DNA of 55,906 nt from Phycisphaerae bacterium. Its GTDB lineage: Bacteria; Planctomycetota; Phycisphaerae; SM23-33. This document shows positions 9,301 to 18,367 of this stretch, one piece after another. The translations under genes and the position numbers were made by a program. Location of the stretch: NCBI GenBank assembly GCA_003551645.1, contig PUND01000032.1:1-55906 (forward strand), in the 5' to 3' direction. Positions within the stretch are counted from its first letter, which is position 1; every line of letters begins with the position of its first letter. The notes under the pieces were generated by a model. The model made no database searches and was not told the DNA's origin. It saw only the letters and a program-made list of their open reading frames with translations.

Positions 9301-9737
9301 TGCGGGGCGGTAATGGCGGTCTCGTCGGTCGGCCGCACCGGGTCAGTGAATCGGCTGGCGAACTGGAGGATGAACCAGATGGTGATGGTCAGTGTGGCGA
9401 AGGTGATAATCGTCGCCAGTATGGTGATGAAGGTGCGACCACGGACCACGGTCGATCGCATGGATGATACGATGCGGTCCTTGGCCAGCGTCAGCATCGC
9501 CAGCATTACCGCCGCTACGGTCGGCCAGATGCTTATGGAGTGGATGCCGCTGTAGATGAACACCCCCCGGCTGACCTCTTCGCCGCTCTGGAGCCGGTGA
9601 AGCATCTCGCCGTTGACTTCGACGACCTTCCCGTTGACCGCCTCGCCACCGATGAAGACGTAAACCAGCGTGTAGGCGAAGAAGTTCGCCAGTCCCAGCA
9701 CTATCACCCAGATGCAGATCCTGGTTCGAAGGTCCAT
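9282..9737 (-). CDS. Hypothetical integral membrane protein
   Basis: A 151-residue protein with about three membrane helices: residues 7-28, a second around 70-88, and a third around 103-128. No family is recognised. The chosen ATG ([11 protein letters not shown]) starts directly before the first helix; a longer frame upstream would add 65 residues of basic, low-quality sequence and would run into the pgi leader. The end overlaps the helicase start, so the two are probably co-transcribed. Divergent from pgi. Confidence 0.7.
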   Translation of the reverse strand: MDLRTRICIWVIVLGLANFFAYTLVYVFIGGEAVNGKVVEVNGEMLHRLQSGEEVSRGVFIYSGIHSISIWPTVAAVMLAMLTLAKDRIVSSMRSTVVRGRTFITILATIITFATLTITIWFILQFASRFTDPVRPTDETAITAPQCPYRP

Positions 9738-9891
9738 GGTCGGCTCTCGCAACGTCCTCTGCGAACGAATGTAAACCGCAAGCCCAGCCGGCGTCCACAG
9801 TAACTTGCCCGCCGTGCGCCTCCACGAGGCGGTTTCTTTCGGCGTTCCGGCCGCATAAAGTATGCGCTGCACAGACCGAAAGGAGAAGCCG

Positions 9892-11292
9892 ATGATACGG
9901 CTGTACTGGAAAAATGCCACGGATAAGGCCATCAGCGCCGAGCATGGGATTACCGGCTCTGACCTGGCCGTCGTCGAGCCGAGGGTTCAGCACGCTTTAA
10001 GGAGCGTCCTCGAACGGGCCGCCCGCGGCGAGCCGAGCTACGTCGAACTGCCCGTCAACGCCGTATTCCGCCAGCAGGTGCGGGAGATGGTCGAAAAGTT
10101 CCGCGACAACACCACCGACATGGTTGTCCTCGGCATCGGCGGAAGCGCCCTGGGCAACATCGCGCTTCAGCAGGCGCTGAACCCGACGACCTACAACCTG
10201 CTGTCGGACCGAAAGCGCGGCGGTCCGCGGCTGTTCGTGCTGGACAACGTTGACCCGGCGATGGTGGACGACGTTCTCAAGCTGCTTGGCCGCCGGCTGA
10301 ACACCACGTTGTTCAATGTCATCAGCAAGAGTGGTGAGACGGCCGAGACCGCCTCGCAGTTCATGATCGTCCGCGAGATGCTGCGCAAGCGCCTGGGCGA
10401 TGGCTTCGCCGATCGCATCGTCGCCACCACCGACACAGAGAAAGGCACGCTGCACGACATAGCTTCCGCCGACGGCTATGCCATGCTGCCTGTGCCGGCC
10501 GGTGTCGGAGGCAGGTTCAGCGTGCTCTCGCCGGTGGGGCTTTTCTCTGCCGCCATGTGCGGTATAGACATCGACGCGCTGCTCGCCGGCGCCGCAGCCA
10601 TGAAAAAGCGGGTCGAGACCGACGACTGGCAGGTAAATCCCGCGGCGGTGCTGGCCGCGATCAAGTACATCGCGTACGCGGTCAAGGGCAAGCCCATCCA
10701 CGTAATGATGCCTTATTCCAACCGGCTGTACGCCCTGGCCGACTGGTACCGCCAGCTATGGGCCGAGTCGCTGGGCAAGAAGACCGACCGCGACGGCCAA
10801 GAGGTGTTCGCAGGACCCACGCCGGTTAAGGCGCTGGGCGCCACCGACCAGCACAGCCAGGTGCAGCTCTATCGCGAAGGCCCGAACGACAAGCTGTTGG
10901 TGTTCCTGGAGGTCGAGAGCCACCCGGTTCGGCGTCGCGTGCCGGAGGTGTTCGAGGATGTGCCTGGACTTTCGTACCTGCGAAAGCAAGACCTCGGCAA
11001 GCTGCTCAATGCCGAGAAACGCGCCACCGAGTACGCCCTGGCCGCCTCGGACCGCCCGAGCGTTACCATCCGCTTCAACAACATCACGCCGCAGACCGTG
11101 GGCGAGTTCATCTACCTGTACGAGTTCACCACCTCGCTTACCGGCGAGATGCTGAACATCGACGCCTACGACCAGCCGGCCGTCGAGCTGGGCAAAAAGG
11201 CCACCTTCGCACTGATGGGCCGAACCGGCTACGAAGAAACCGCCGCCGAGATAAAGCCCTTTGCCAGGACGGACAAGAAGTATCTGGTGTGA
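9892..11292 (+). CDS. pgi: Glucose-6-phosphate isomerase
   Basis: Interconverts glucose 6-phosphate and fructose 6-phosphate. The SIS-type sugar-binding motifs are clear: GIGGSALGNIAL, SKSGETAETASQF and the signature GVGGRFSVLSPVG. TDQHSQVQLYREGPNDK carries the His used in ring opening, and the C terminus ends with a Lys-rich KPFARTDKKYLV. The 466-residue size fits the shorter bacterial branch. The start was chosen because AAAGGAGAA precedes it; an ATG ten codons earlier lacks a site. Single gene, divergent from the membrane protein and helicase pair. Confidence 0.97.
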   Translation: MIRLYWKNATDKAISAEHGITGSDLAVVEPRVQHALRSVLERAARGEPSYVELPVNAVFRQQVREMVEKFRDNTTDMVVLGIGGSALGNIALQQALNPTTYNLLSDRKRGGPRLFVLDNVDPAMVDDVLKLLGRRLNTTLFNVISKSGETAETASQFMIVREMLRKRLGDGFADRIVATTDTEKGTLHDIASADGYAMLPVPAGVGGRFSVLSPVGLFSAAMCGIDIDALLAGAAAMKKRVETDDWQVNPAAVLAAIKYIAYAVKGKPIHVMMPYSNRLYALADWYRQLWAESLGKKTDRDGQEVFAGPTPVKALGATDQHSQVQLYREGPNDKLLVFLEVESHPVRRRVPEVFEDVPGLSYLRKQDLGKLLNAEKRATEYALAASDRPSVTIRFNNITPQTVGEFIYLYEFTTSLTGEMLNIDAYDQPAVELGKKATFALMGRTGYEETAAEIKPFARTDKKYLV

Positions 11293-11323
11293 GTGTGCCG
11301 CCAGGACTGAAAGCCGCTGCTGA

Positions 11324-11352
11324 TTGTCCGTAGCGGGTCTGGTGGTTAGAAT
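11324..11352 (+). promoter_or_regulatory. Possible promoter for purL
   Basis: TTGTCC, 17 bases, TAGAAT. The -10 matches consensus well and the -35 partly. The leader to the GTG start would be about 27 bases and contains the AAGGAG site. Confidence 0.4.
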
Positions 11353-11385
11353 CCGCAGTTTCTCAAAGGATCAAGGAGCATTCGC

Positions 11386-14286
11386 GTGGTACATCGCGTA
11401 GAGATACGGACGGCGGAGGGTTTTTCCGATCCCCATGCCGAGGGCGTGGCCGGCGAGATTCGCGAGCTTGGCATAGAAGGCGTCGAGCGGGTTGAGTCGG
11501 CGAAGCTGTTTTTCCTTTACGGCGATCTTGGCGCCGACGACGCCCGCCGGGCCGCACAGGAGTTGCTGGCCGACCCGGTTACGCAGCGATTCGAGCTTTT
11601 CTCGGCCGAGCGCCCCGAAGAGGTCGGCGGCTCGCAGCCAGCCGGCGCCGTCGTCGAGGTGCACTTGAAGCCCGGCGTGATGGACCCGGAGGCGGCGTCG
11701 GCCGCGGCCGCGATAGGCGACATGGGGCTGTCGGTATCCTCTGTCCGCAGCGGCAGGCGCTACGAGCTTTTCGGTCAGGTCTCGGAGCCGCAGCGCGAGG
11801 CGATAGCCCGCAAGCTGCTGGCCAACACCGTCATAGAGGATATCTACCAAGAGCCGCACACGCCGCCGGAGGTCCACGGTGAGGACTACAAGCTCAACGT
11901 CGCCGAGGTGCCCATCCGCGAGCTGGACGACGGCGGGCTGGAGCGCCTCAGCCGGGACGGCGACCTGTTCCTGAACCTGACCGAGATGAAGGCGATTCAG
12001 GACTACTATCGCCGCATCGGCCGAGAGCCACGGGACGTGGAGCTTGAGACGCTCGCCCAGACCTGGTCGGAGCACTGCGTGCATAAGACCTTCCGCAGCG
12101 ACGTACGCATCCGCGACTCCGACGGGAACCTGGTCGAGGAGATCCCCAACCTCATCAAATCCACCGTCTTCGCGGCCACCGAGAAGCTCAATAAGCCCTG
12201 GTGCATCAGCGTTTTCAAAGACAATGCCGGTGTCATCGACTTCGACGGCGACACGGGCATGGCCGTTTGCTTCAAGGTCGAGACTCACAACCACCCCTCG
12301 GCCATAGAGCCATACGGCGGCGCCTCTACCGGCATCGGAGGCGTGGTCCGCGACCCGCTGGGAACCGGGTTGGGTTCCCGCCCGGTGGCCAACACCGACG
12401 TTTTCTGCTTCGGCCCGCCCGAGATGCCCCACGACGACCTGCCCACCGGCGTGCTGCATCCGCGGCGGGTGATGCGCGGCGTGGTCGCCGGCGTCCGCGA
12501 CTACGGCAACCGCATGGGCATACCCACGGTCAACGGGGCGGTGTACTTCGACGAGAAGTACCTCGGCAACCCGCTGGTGTTCTGCGGGACCGTGGGCATC
12601 CTTCCCCGCGATATGAGCTTCAAACGCGTCCGTCGCGGCGACGCGATAGTGATGGTCGGAGGACGGACCGGCCGCGACGGCATACACGGAGCGACATTCA
12701 GCTCCGGCGAGCTTACCCACGCCCACGAGACCGAGTTCTCCCACGCCGTGCAGATAGGCAACGCCATCACCGAAAAGAAGATGATCGACACACTGCTGGC
12801 CGCCCGCGACGAGGGGCTTTACACGGCTGTCACCGACTGCGGCGCCGGCGGGCTTTCCAGCGCCGTCGGCGAGATGGGCGAGCCGGTCGGTGCGGAGGTG
12901 CACCTGGAGCGCGTGCCGCTGAAGTATCACGGGCTGCGATACGACGAGATATGGATCTCCGAGGCCCAGGAGCGGATGGTGCTGTCGGTGCCGCCGGAAA
13001 ACGTGGACCGCATCCTTGAGGTGTTCGGCTCCGAGGGCGTCGAGGCGACCGTGCTGGGACACTTCGGCGCAGACGAGCGCAAGTTGCGGCTGTTTTACGA
13101 GGGGACTCTCGTCGGCGAGCTGGACATGGAGTTTCTGCACGATGGTCTGCCTCGTCCGGTCAAGACCGCTCTGTGGGATCCTCGGACGAAGCCGTCGCCG
13201 TCACCGGCCCAAAGGGACAACTACAACGACGTTCTGCTGAAAATCCTCTCCATGCCCAACGTCGCCAGCAAGGAGTGGATAATCCGTCAGTACGACCACG
13301 AGGTGCAGGGCGGAAGCGTCATCAAGCCACTGGTCGGGGCCGCCGGAGACGGTCCGGGTGATGCGGCCGTGGTCCGCCCGTTGCTCGAAAGCCAGAAGGC
13401 CCTGGTGATATCCTGCGGCATGAACCCCCGGCTGGGCGAACTGGACGCCTATCAGAGCGCACTTCACGCCGTGGACGAGGCAGTCCGCAACAGCGTCGCC
13501 GTCGGCGGCGACCCGGACAAAACCGCCATACTCGACAACTTCTGCTGGGGCAATTGCAACAAGCCCGACCGCATGGGTTCGTTCGTCCAGGCGGCCAAGG
13601 GCTGCCACGACGCCGCCCTGGCCTACGGGACGCCTTTTATCTCCGGCAAGGACTCGCTGAACAACGAGTTCGTCACCGACAGCGGCCAGACCATCGCCAT
13701 ACCGCCGACGCTGCTGATATCGGCGATAAGCATCATCGAAGACGCCTCCCGCTGCATCACCGCCGACTCCAAGACGCCCGGCGACTATCTGTTCCTGCTC
13801 GGCCGGACGCAGCCGCAACTCGGCGGCAGCCACTTCCTGGCGGCCGAGGGGCTTGAAAGCGGCAACGACGTGCCACCGGTGGATACCGCAACCGCCGCCA
13901 AGCTGTTCCGCGCGGTGCACTCGGCCGTCAAGGCCGGCTGCGTCGCGGCCTGTCACGACCTCAGCGAGGGCGGGCTTGCCGTGGCGGCCGCCGAGATGGC
14001 TTTCGCCGGAGACAGGGGCATGGAGCTGGACCTCTCGGCCGTTCCCACGGAGGGCGATGTCCCCGACGCCGCGAAGCTTTTTGCCGAGTCGGCCGGTCGG
14101 CTGCTGGTGGAGGTTGCACCGGAGAAGTACGACGCGTTCTGCCGCCTGGTGGCCGACTGCCCGTTCGGCGAGGTCGGACGGGTTACGGAGTCGGCCCGTA
14201 TCGTCATCCGCGGTCAGGGGGGCGAACTGATAGACCTGCCGGCGGCCGAGGCAAAGGCCGCCTGGCGTAGAACTTTCGATTGGTAG
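11386..14286 (+). CDS. purL: Phosphoribosylformylglycinamidine synthase: PurS-PurS-PurL fusion
   Basis: Purine biosynthesis step that amidates FGAR to FGAM with ATP and glutamine-derived ammonia. The 966-residue protein has two N-terminal PurS-like beta-alpha-beta units (about 1-78, starting HRVEIRTAEGFSDPHAEG, and 86-160, starting AVVEVHLKPGVMDPEA), then a small-type PurL body with TWSEHCVHKTF, the ATP-binding KVETHNHPSAIEPYGGASTGIGG and CGAGGLSSAVGEMG. There is no C-terminal glutaminase domain, so a separate PurQ must exist elsewhere. GTG start, with AAGGAG eight bases upstream. Single-gene transcription unit by spacing; no other pur gene is nearby. Confidence 0.95.
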   Translation: MVHRVEIRTAEGFSDPHAEGVAGEIRELGIEGVERVESAKLFFLYGDLGADDARRAAQELLADPVTQRFELFSAERPEEVGGSQPAGAVVEVHLKPGVMDPEAASAAAAIGDMGLSVSSVRSGRRYELFGQVSEPQREAIARKLLANTVIEDIYQEPHTPPEVHGEDYKLNVAEVPIRELDDGGLERLSRDGDLFLNLTEMKAIQDYYRRIGREPRDVELETLAQTWSEHCVHKTFRSDVRIRDSDGNLVEEIPNLIKSTVFAATEKLNKPWCISVFKDNAGVIDFDGDTGMAVCFKVETHNHPSAIEPYGGASTGIGGVVRDPLGTGLGSRPVANTDVFCFGPPEMPHDDLPTGVLHPRRVMRGVVAGVRDYGNRMGIPTVNGAVYFDEKYLGNPLVFCGTVGILPRDMSFKRVRRGDAIVMVGGRTGRDGIHGATFSSGELTHAHETEFSHAVQIGNAITEKKMIDTLLAARDEGLYTAVTDCGAGGLSSAVGEMGEPVGAEVHLERVPLKYHGLRYDEIWISEAQERMVLSVPPENVDRILEVFGSEGVEATVLGHFGADERKLRLFYEGTLVGELDMEFLHDGLPRPVKTALWDPRTKPSPSPAQRDNYNDVLLKILSMPNVASKEWIIRQYDHEVQGGSVIKPLVGAAGDGPGDAAVVRPLLESQKALVISCGMNPRLGELDAYQSALHAVDEAVRNSVAVGGDPDKTAILDNFCWGNCNKPDRMGSFVQAAKGCHDAALAYGTPFISGKDSLNNEFVTDSGQTIAIPPTLLISAISIIEDASRCITADSKTPGDYLFLLGRTQPQLGGSHFLAAEGLESGNDVPPVDTATAAKLFRAVHSAVKAGCVAACHDLSEGGLAVAAAEMAFAGDRGMELDLSAVPTEGDVPDAAKLFAESAGRLLVEVAPEKYDAFCRLVADCPFGEVGRVTESARIVIRGQGGELIDLPAAEAKAAWRRTFDW

Positions 14287-14325
14287 TGCCGCCGGGTGTC
14301 TCGCCGCATTCGCCAAAAAACCGGC

Positions 14326-14464
14326 AGGGATGAACACGGATAAACACGGACATGAGAATGCTCCGAACGGTGAGACCGGCCGCTTGAACTCCGACAACCA
14401 CGTCAATACGGCTGCTCCGTGTTGCCTGGCTCTCATATAGCAACTGCGTTCATCCGTGTTTATC
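14326..14464. repeat. Inverted copies of an ATCCGTGTTT-type word repeat
   Basis: GATAAACACGGA (14339-14350) and its exact reverse complement TCCGTGTTTATC (14453-14464) lie about 100 bases apart, each inside a longer phrase of the kind ATGAACACGGATAAACACGGA. They sit in the purL to GH28 gap. Similar phrases recur downstream of the GH28 gene, so this looks like a dispersed intergenic element rather than a terminator. Confidence 0.55.
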
Positions 14465-14534
14465 GCTGCCACGAGCCATGCTGTAGCGGCTGAGTACAAA
14501 TTCAGGCGGTAACCAAGCCGCAAAGGAGAAATCC

Positions 14535-15896
14535 ATGAGCATCCAGGTAACGTCCATCACGGATACAGGCGCGCAGCAGGAACGGCTGTGCACAAATGAG
14601 ATTCAGCATGCGATCGACCGCGCGGCCGAGGCGGGCGGCATCGCATACATCCCGCCGGGGCAGTGGATAAGCGGAACGTTGCGGCTGCACAGCGGCGTGA
14701 CGCTGCATCTGCATCCGGCGGCCGTGTTGAAGGCCAGCGGGGACATCACCGACTTTCCGGAAATACCACGCCGCGGGACGACGAAGACCGACCAGTCGCA
14801 CCACTTCATCTTCGCCGAGGAGGCCGAAGATGTTGTCATCACCGGCGGCGGCACGCTGGACGGCAACGGATACGCATTCTGGGACGATCCCAAGCCGCCC
14901 ATGCCCTGGTACCGCGCCAAAAAGCCCCGTGTACATCCGATGCTGGAGTTCCGCCGCTGCCGCCGGCTCCGGCTGGAAAACGTCCGAATCGCCAACAGCC
15001 CCGGCTGGACGGTCCACCCCTACTGCTGCGACGAGGTGACGCTGCGCGGAGTCACCGTGGACAACTACCTGTACGGACCTAACACCGACGGTTTCGACAT
15101 CAACGGCTGCCGCGACGTGTTCATATCCGACTGCAAGCTGACCTGCGGCGACGACCCCATCGTCATCAAGGCCACCGCCGATGCGCGAAGCTCCGAGCGG
15201 ATACTCATCAACAACTGTGTGGTGCGGACCAACTGCATAGGCGTCCAGCTCGGCCAGGAGACCGAAAGCGGCATCCGGCAGGTGACGGTCAGCAACTGCG
15301 TGATGCACGACTGCGACCGGATGTTCGGAATTGGCATCTGGGCGGGCGGAGTCGTCGAGGACGTTACCGTCACCAACTGCACCGGCAACACCCCGGAGGA
15401 CATGCCGCTTGCCAGACCCATACACATCGAGGTCAAGCAGCACGTCGGCTGGGACGTCCCGCTGGGGCTAATCCGCAACGTGACGATATCCAACTTCGTG
15501 GCGCGCACTCGCGGCCGGCTGATACTTGTCGCCCAGGATGGGACCGCCCTGGAGAACGTCTCGCTTCGCGACGTGCAGCTTCGGTACACCGCGCTGGCCG
15601 ACGCCGACAAGCTCTCGCCGCCGGATGGGGCGACCGGCTCCACCCAGTACGCCAACCGGAATCTCCAGGCCAGGCGACAGAACGCGGCCGTCGTGGTCGA
15701 GAACGCCGAGAACTTCCGCCTGGAAGGCCTGCACATTACCTGGCCGGAAAAGCCGGAACTGCCTTACGCGGCCATGTGGGCCAGGCACGTCCGCGGCGGC
15801 GTCATCGACGCCCCGCTTGTAAGCGCCTGCGGCGGGCAGAAAGAGCCGTTCCTGCTGGACGATGTGGACGTGGAATTCCGCGGCTCTGCGAGATAG
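14535..15896 (+). CDS. Glycoside hydrolase family 28-like (polygalacturonase-type) protein
   Basis: Right-handed beta-helix protein of 453 residues. The GH28 catalytic Asp motifs are readable as NTDGFDINGC and CGDDPIVIK, and the repeated N-C coil pattern (VSNCVMHDC, VTNCTGN) fits the helix. The usual GHG strand reads IGVQLGQETES, and the RIK position is IHIEVKQ, so substrate handling differs from classical polygalacturonases. No signal peptide is visible, implying a cytoplasmic enzyme that works on imported pectic oligosaccharides, if it is active. AAGGAG precedes the ATG. It stands alone between two repeat-rich gaps, without sugar transport genes next to it. Confidence 0.88.
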   Translation: MSIQVTSITDTGAQQERLCTNEIQHAIDRAAEAGGIAYIPPGQWISGTLRLHSGVTLHLHPAAVLKASGDITDFPEIPRRGTTKTDQSHHFIFAEEAEDVVITGGGTLDGNGYAFWDDPKPPMPWYRAKKPRVHPMLEFRRCRRLRLENVRIANSPGWTVHPYCCDEVTLRGVTVDNYLYGPNTDGFDINGCRDVFISDCKLTCGDDPIVIKATADARSSERILINNCVVRTNCIGVQLGQETESGIRQVTVSNCVMHDCDRMFGIGIWAGGVVEDVTVTNCTGNTPEDMPLARPIHIEVKQHVGWDVPLGLIRNVTISNFVARTRGRLILVAQDGTALENVSLRDVQLRYTALADADKLSPPDGATGSTQYANRNLQARRQNAAVVVENAENFRLEGLHITWPEKPELPYAAMWARHVRGGVIDAPLVSACGGQKEPFLLDDVDVEFRGSAR

Positions 15897-16105
15897 TAAC
15901 CAGTAACCGGTAGCCAGAAGCAGGCAGGACACATGCTCGGCCCTCCGCTTCAGGGATTCATGTATCCGCGTTTACCCGTGTCCACCCGTGTCCAGCTTTT
16001 GACCAGTGCGGCCTGGCTTTCGCCACGGTATTCGTCCTTCGTGATCCTTGTGTGCATCGTGAGCTTCGTGGTGAATCCCTTGCAACCCCTGCATCCCTGC
16101 TCAGA
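15893..16105. repeat. Cluster of degenerate word-like intergenic repeats
   Basis: This convergent gap strings together several phrases: AGTAACCAGTAACCGGTAGCC, then ATCCGCGTTTACCCGTGTCC, then TTCGTCCTTCGTGATCC and GAGCTTCGTGGTGAAT, then CCTTGCAACCCCTGCATCCC. Related phrases occur at 14326, 18161, 18225 and 42281. An 80-codon frame here is a by-product of the repeats. Confidence 0.55.
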
Positions 16106-16155
16106 TCTTCTGCGAATGCGGTCCCCGGGTCGGGCATGTCTGTCCGGGAAAAAAG

Positions 16156-17130
16156 CTAAGGCGCAGCGGCCTTGATCGCCTTTTCACAGGCGGCGAAGAG
16201 TTTTTTCGCGAACTTGTTCGGTGGCTCATCCGACCGCAGCCCGGCGGCCCGGGCGTGCCCGCCGCCGCCGAAGCGCCTGGCCACCTCCGCGACATCCACA
16301 AACTCCCGGCTGCGAAGCGACACCCGCGAACCGTTGTCGGTCTCTATAACCAGCGCCGATATCTCCACATCACGAAGCCGCATAGGTTCGTTGACCAGGT
16401 CCTCTGTCTCGTTCTCGGTAGCCCCGGAAACCACGAAGTCGGCCTTCCAGAGCACCGACGCCGCCAGCCGGCCTTCGGCGCGAAGCTCCAGGGCGTTCAG
16501 CATGCGCATCAGCAGCCGCAGCCGCTCGGGGCGGTCGGCCTGGTATATCTTCCGGTAAAGACGGTCCGGGCGAACGCCGGCATCCATCCAGTCGGCGACT
16601 GCCCGCAGGCACCGGCCGTCGGTATTGCTGAACCGCATCCAGCCGGTGTCCGACAGCGCCGCTGCGGCCAGCGCCTCGGCCGTTGTAGCGTCCACGGACC
16701 AGTCCAGCGACTTAAGCATCTCATAAATCATCACGCCAACCGCGGCCGCATCCGGCTCGACCCACTGCAGGGAGCCGATCGGCTCACAGTTCTGGTGGTG
16801 GTCGATGACCAGCACCTTGTCTGTCTGCTTCTTTAGCTGATCAGCCAGCGGCGCGAGTTGAGCGGATGAACAGGTATCGATCACGACTACCGTGTCCGCC
16901 CGCTCCGCCGCCGACCGGAACTGCTCGAAGCCCAGAGGCGATTCGCCCTCCAGCAGGAAGCGGTACCTCCTGGCTATGTCGTCTCCGGCGACAACGTCGG
17001 CGGTCTTTCCGGCGGCGCGAGCCGCCCGCGCCAGCGCCACCATGGAGCCGAGGGCGTCGCCGTCAGGGTGGATATGCGTGACCACAACCATCCGCTCGGC
17101 GCCGGCGATGCGCTCGGCCATCCCTTGCAT
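16156..17130 (-). CDS. nrnA: DHH/DHHA1 family phosphoesterase (NrnA-like)
   Basis: Probable nanoRNase/pAp or cyclic-dinucleotide-product phosphatase. DHH motifs: THIHPDGDALGSMVAL for metal binding, VVVIDTCSS, the signature VIDHHQN, and a late LSDTGWMRFSNT. The C-terminal DHHA1 domain ends with RRFGGGGHARAAG, the substrate-binding Gly-rich loop. About 324 residues from the chosen ATG, which is one base after the ribF stop. An in-frame ATG 12 codons upstream, inside ribF, is also possible; neither has a well-spaced ribosome site, and translational coupling to ribF is likely. Pairing of nrnA-like and ribF genes is seen in other bacteria, often near rbfA-truB. Confidence 0.9.
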   Translation of the reverse strand: MQGMAERIAGAERMVVVTHIHPDGDALGSMVALARAARAAGKTADVVAGDDIARRYRFLLEGESPLGFEQFRSAAERADTVVVIDTCSSAQLAPLADQLKKQTDKVLVIDHHQNCEPIGSLQWVEPDAAAVGVMIYEMLKSLDWSVDATTAEALAAAALSDTGWMRFSNTDGRCLRAVADWMDAGVRPDRLYRKIYQADRPERLRLLMRMLNALELRAEGRLAASVLWKADFVVSGATENETEDLVNEPMRLRDVEISALVIETDNGSRVSLRSREFVDVAEVARRFGGGGHARAAGLRSDEPPNKFAKKLFAACEKAIKAAAP

Positions 17131-17131
17131 G

Positions 17132-18085
17132 TCAGTGTTGGCATGTTTCGCGCACACGCTGCACATCCTCCGCTATCTGTCGCTTCAGTTCCTCTATGCC
17201 GGCGAACTTGCGCTGGTCCCGCAGGCGTCGAAGGAACCACAGGCACATCTGTTCGTCATAGAAAGTGCCCTCGGCGTCTATCAGAAACGCCTCCACCACT
17301 CTAGGCGCCGGTCCGAGCGTGGGCTTGGTCCCGACACTGACGGCCGCGGCGAAGGCCCGGCCGGCAATCTCCGCCCTGCCGGCGTACACGCCGTCGGCCG
17401 GCACGACGAACTCGCCCGGCTCCAGGTTGGCCGTGGGAAACTCCAGCACCCGCCCCTGGCCGGCGCCGTGGACGATTTGACCGTACATCGCGAAAGGCCG
17501 GCCCAGGCACTCGGCCGCTTCCTCGACCCGGCCGCCCGAGACCAGTTCCCTGACCAGCGTACTGCTTATGCGCCGCTGCTGGTCGTCGATATCCACGGTG
17601 GCCGGCTCCGCTATGTGCACCTCAAAACCATACCGCCGGCCCAGTTCCCGGAGCATGTCAGGGTCGCCTTCGCGCCCGCGCCCAAAGCGAAAATCCGGGC
17701 CTTCGATAATCACAACGGGTCGCATCGGCCACACCACGCCGCGGATGAACTCCTCGGCGCTCATCGCCAGCAGCTCCTCGTCCGGACCGACGACCGCGAC
17801 GGCGTCGGCCCCCGCTTCGACAAGCAGGCGGAACCTCTGCCGAGGCGGCATCAGCAGCGGCGGGGCCTGCCCGGGCCGGAGAACGCTGTCCGGCAGAGGG
17901 TCGAAAGTCATCGCCACCACCGGCGCGCCGCTGGCCGGGGACCGCGATTTCGCGATGCTCAGCATCCGCCGGTGGCCGAGATGTACGCCGTCGAAGTTGC
18001 CCACGCTCAGCGCGCAGCCGTGCAGATGCGGCGGAACGTCGGCACCGGGCGAGAGCCGGATCACTCTGTCGTCTGAACCGGTCAT
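17132..18085 (-). CDS. ribF: Bifunctional riboflavin kinase/FAD synthetase
   Basis: Makes FMN and FAD from riboflavin. The N-terminal FAD synthetase domain has SVGNFDGVHLGHRRML (nucleotidyl-transfer HxGH motif) and the RRISSTLVRELVSGGRVEEA stretch. The C-terminal kinase has GQIVHGAGQGRVLEFPTANL, although the consensus GRGRTLGFPTAN is altered at two positions, plus VVPADGVYAGRA and VEAFLID. Length 317 residues is standard. A longer frame upstream reaches into repeat sequence and is rejected. First gene of a two-gene unit with the DHH phosphoesterase. Confidence 0.94.
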   Translation of the reverse strand: MTGSDDRVIRLSPGADVPPHLHGCALSVGNFDGVHLGHRRMLSIAKSRSPASGAPVVAMTFDPLPDSVLRPGQAPPLLMPPRQRFRLLVEAGADAVAVVGPDEELLAMSAEEFIRGVVWPMRPVVIIEGPDFRFGRGREGDPDMLRELGRRYGFEVHIAEPATVDIDDQQRRISSTLVRELVSGGRVEEAAECLGRPFAMYGQIVHGAGQGRVLEFPTANLEPGEFVVPADGVYAGRAEIAGRAFAAAVSVGTKPTLGPAPRVVEAFLIDAEGTFYDEQMCLWFLRRLRDQRKFAGIEELKRQIAEDVQRVRETCQH

Positions 18086-18139
18086 TGTTGAGCGAGACAG
18101 TGTAGCGACCCCGGCATCAGGCGACAACGCCGGGTGCGA

Positions 18140-18367
18140 TCGTGTATTCGTGTGGGTGGAGATTTCGTGCTTCGGATTTCGGGTATTCCGCAAGGATATC
18201 CGTGCCGCAGGGCCTCACAAAAAGCAGGGATGCAGGGGATGCACGGGATGGTTGTTAAGAAAAAACAGCGGCCTGCGCCCCGGGGTTTCGAGCTTCGTGC
18301 TTCGGATTTCGGATTTGTTTCGTTTTTCGAGTTTCGTATTTCGGATTTACTCCGGATTTGCTTCGTG
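18140..18367. repeat. Repeat-rich gap with a 19-base direct repeat
   Basis: TTCGTGCTTCGGATTTCGG occurs at 18164-18182 and again at 18294-18312. Between them is a phrase of the type CAGGGATGCAGGGGATGCACGGGATGG in pieces, the reverse of the CCCTGCATCCCTGC phrase at 16087. Composition is T-rich and unlike the neighbouring genes. Confidence 0.6.

Noticed and set aside
15933-16175. 80-codon frame after the GH28 gene
   Set aside because: It is made of the word-like repeats; the amino acid run reflects the repeat phrases.
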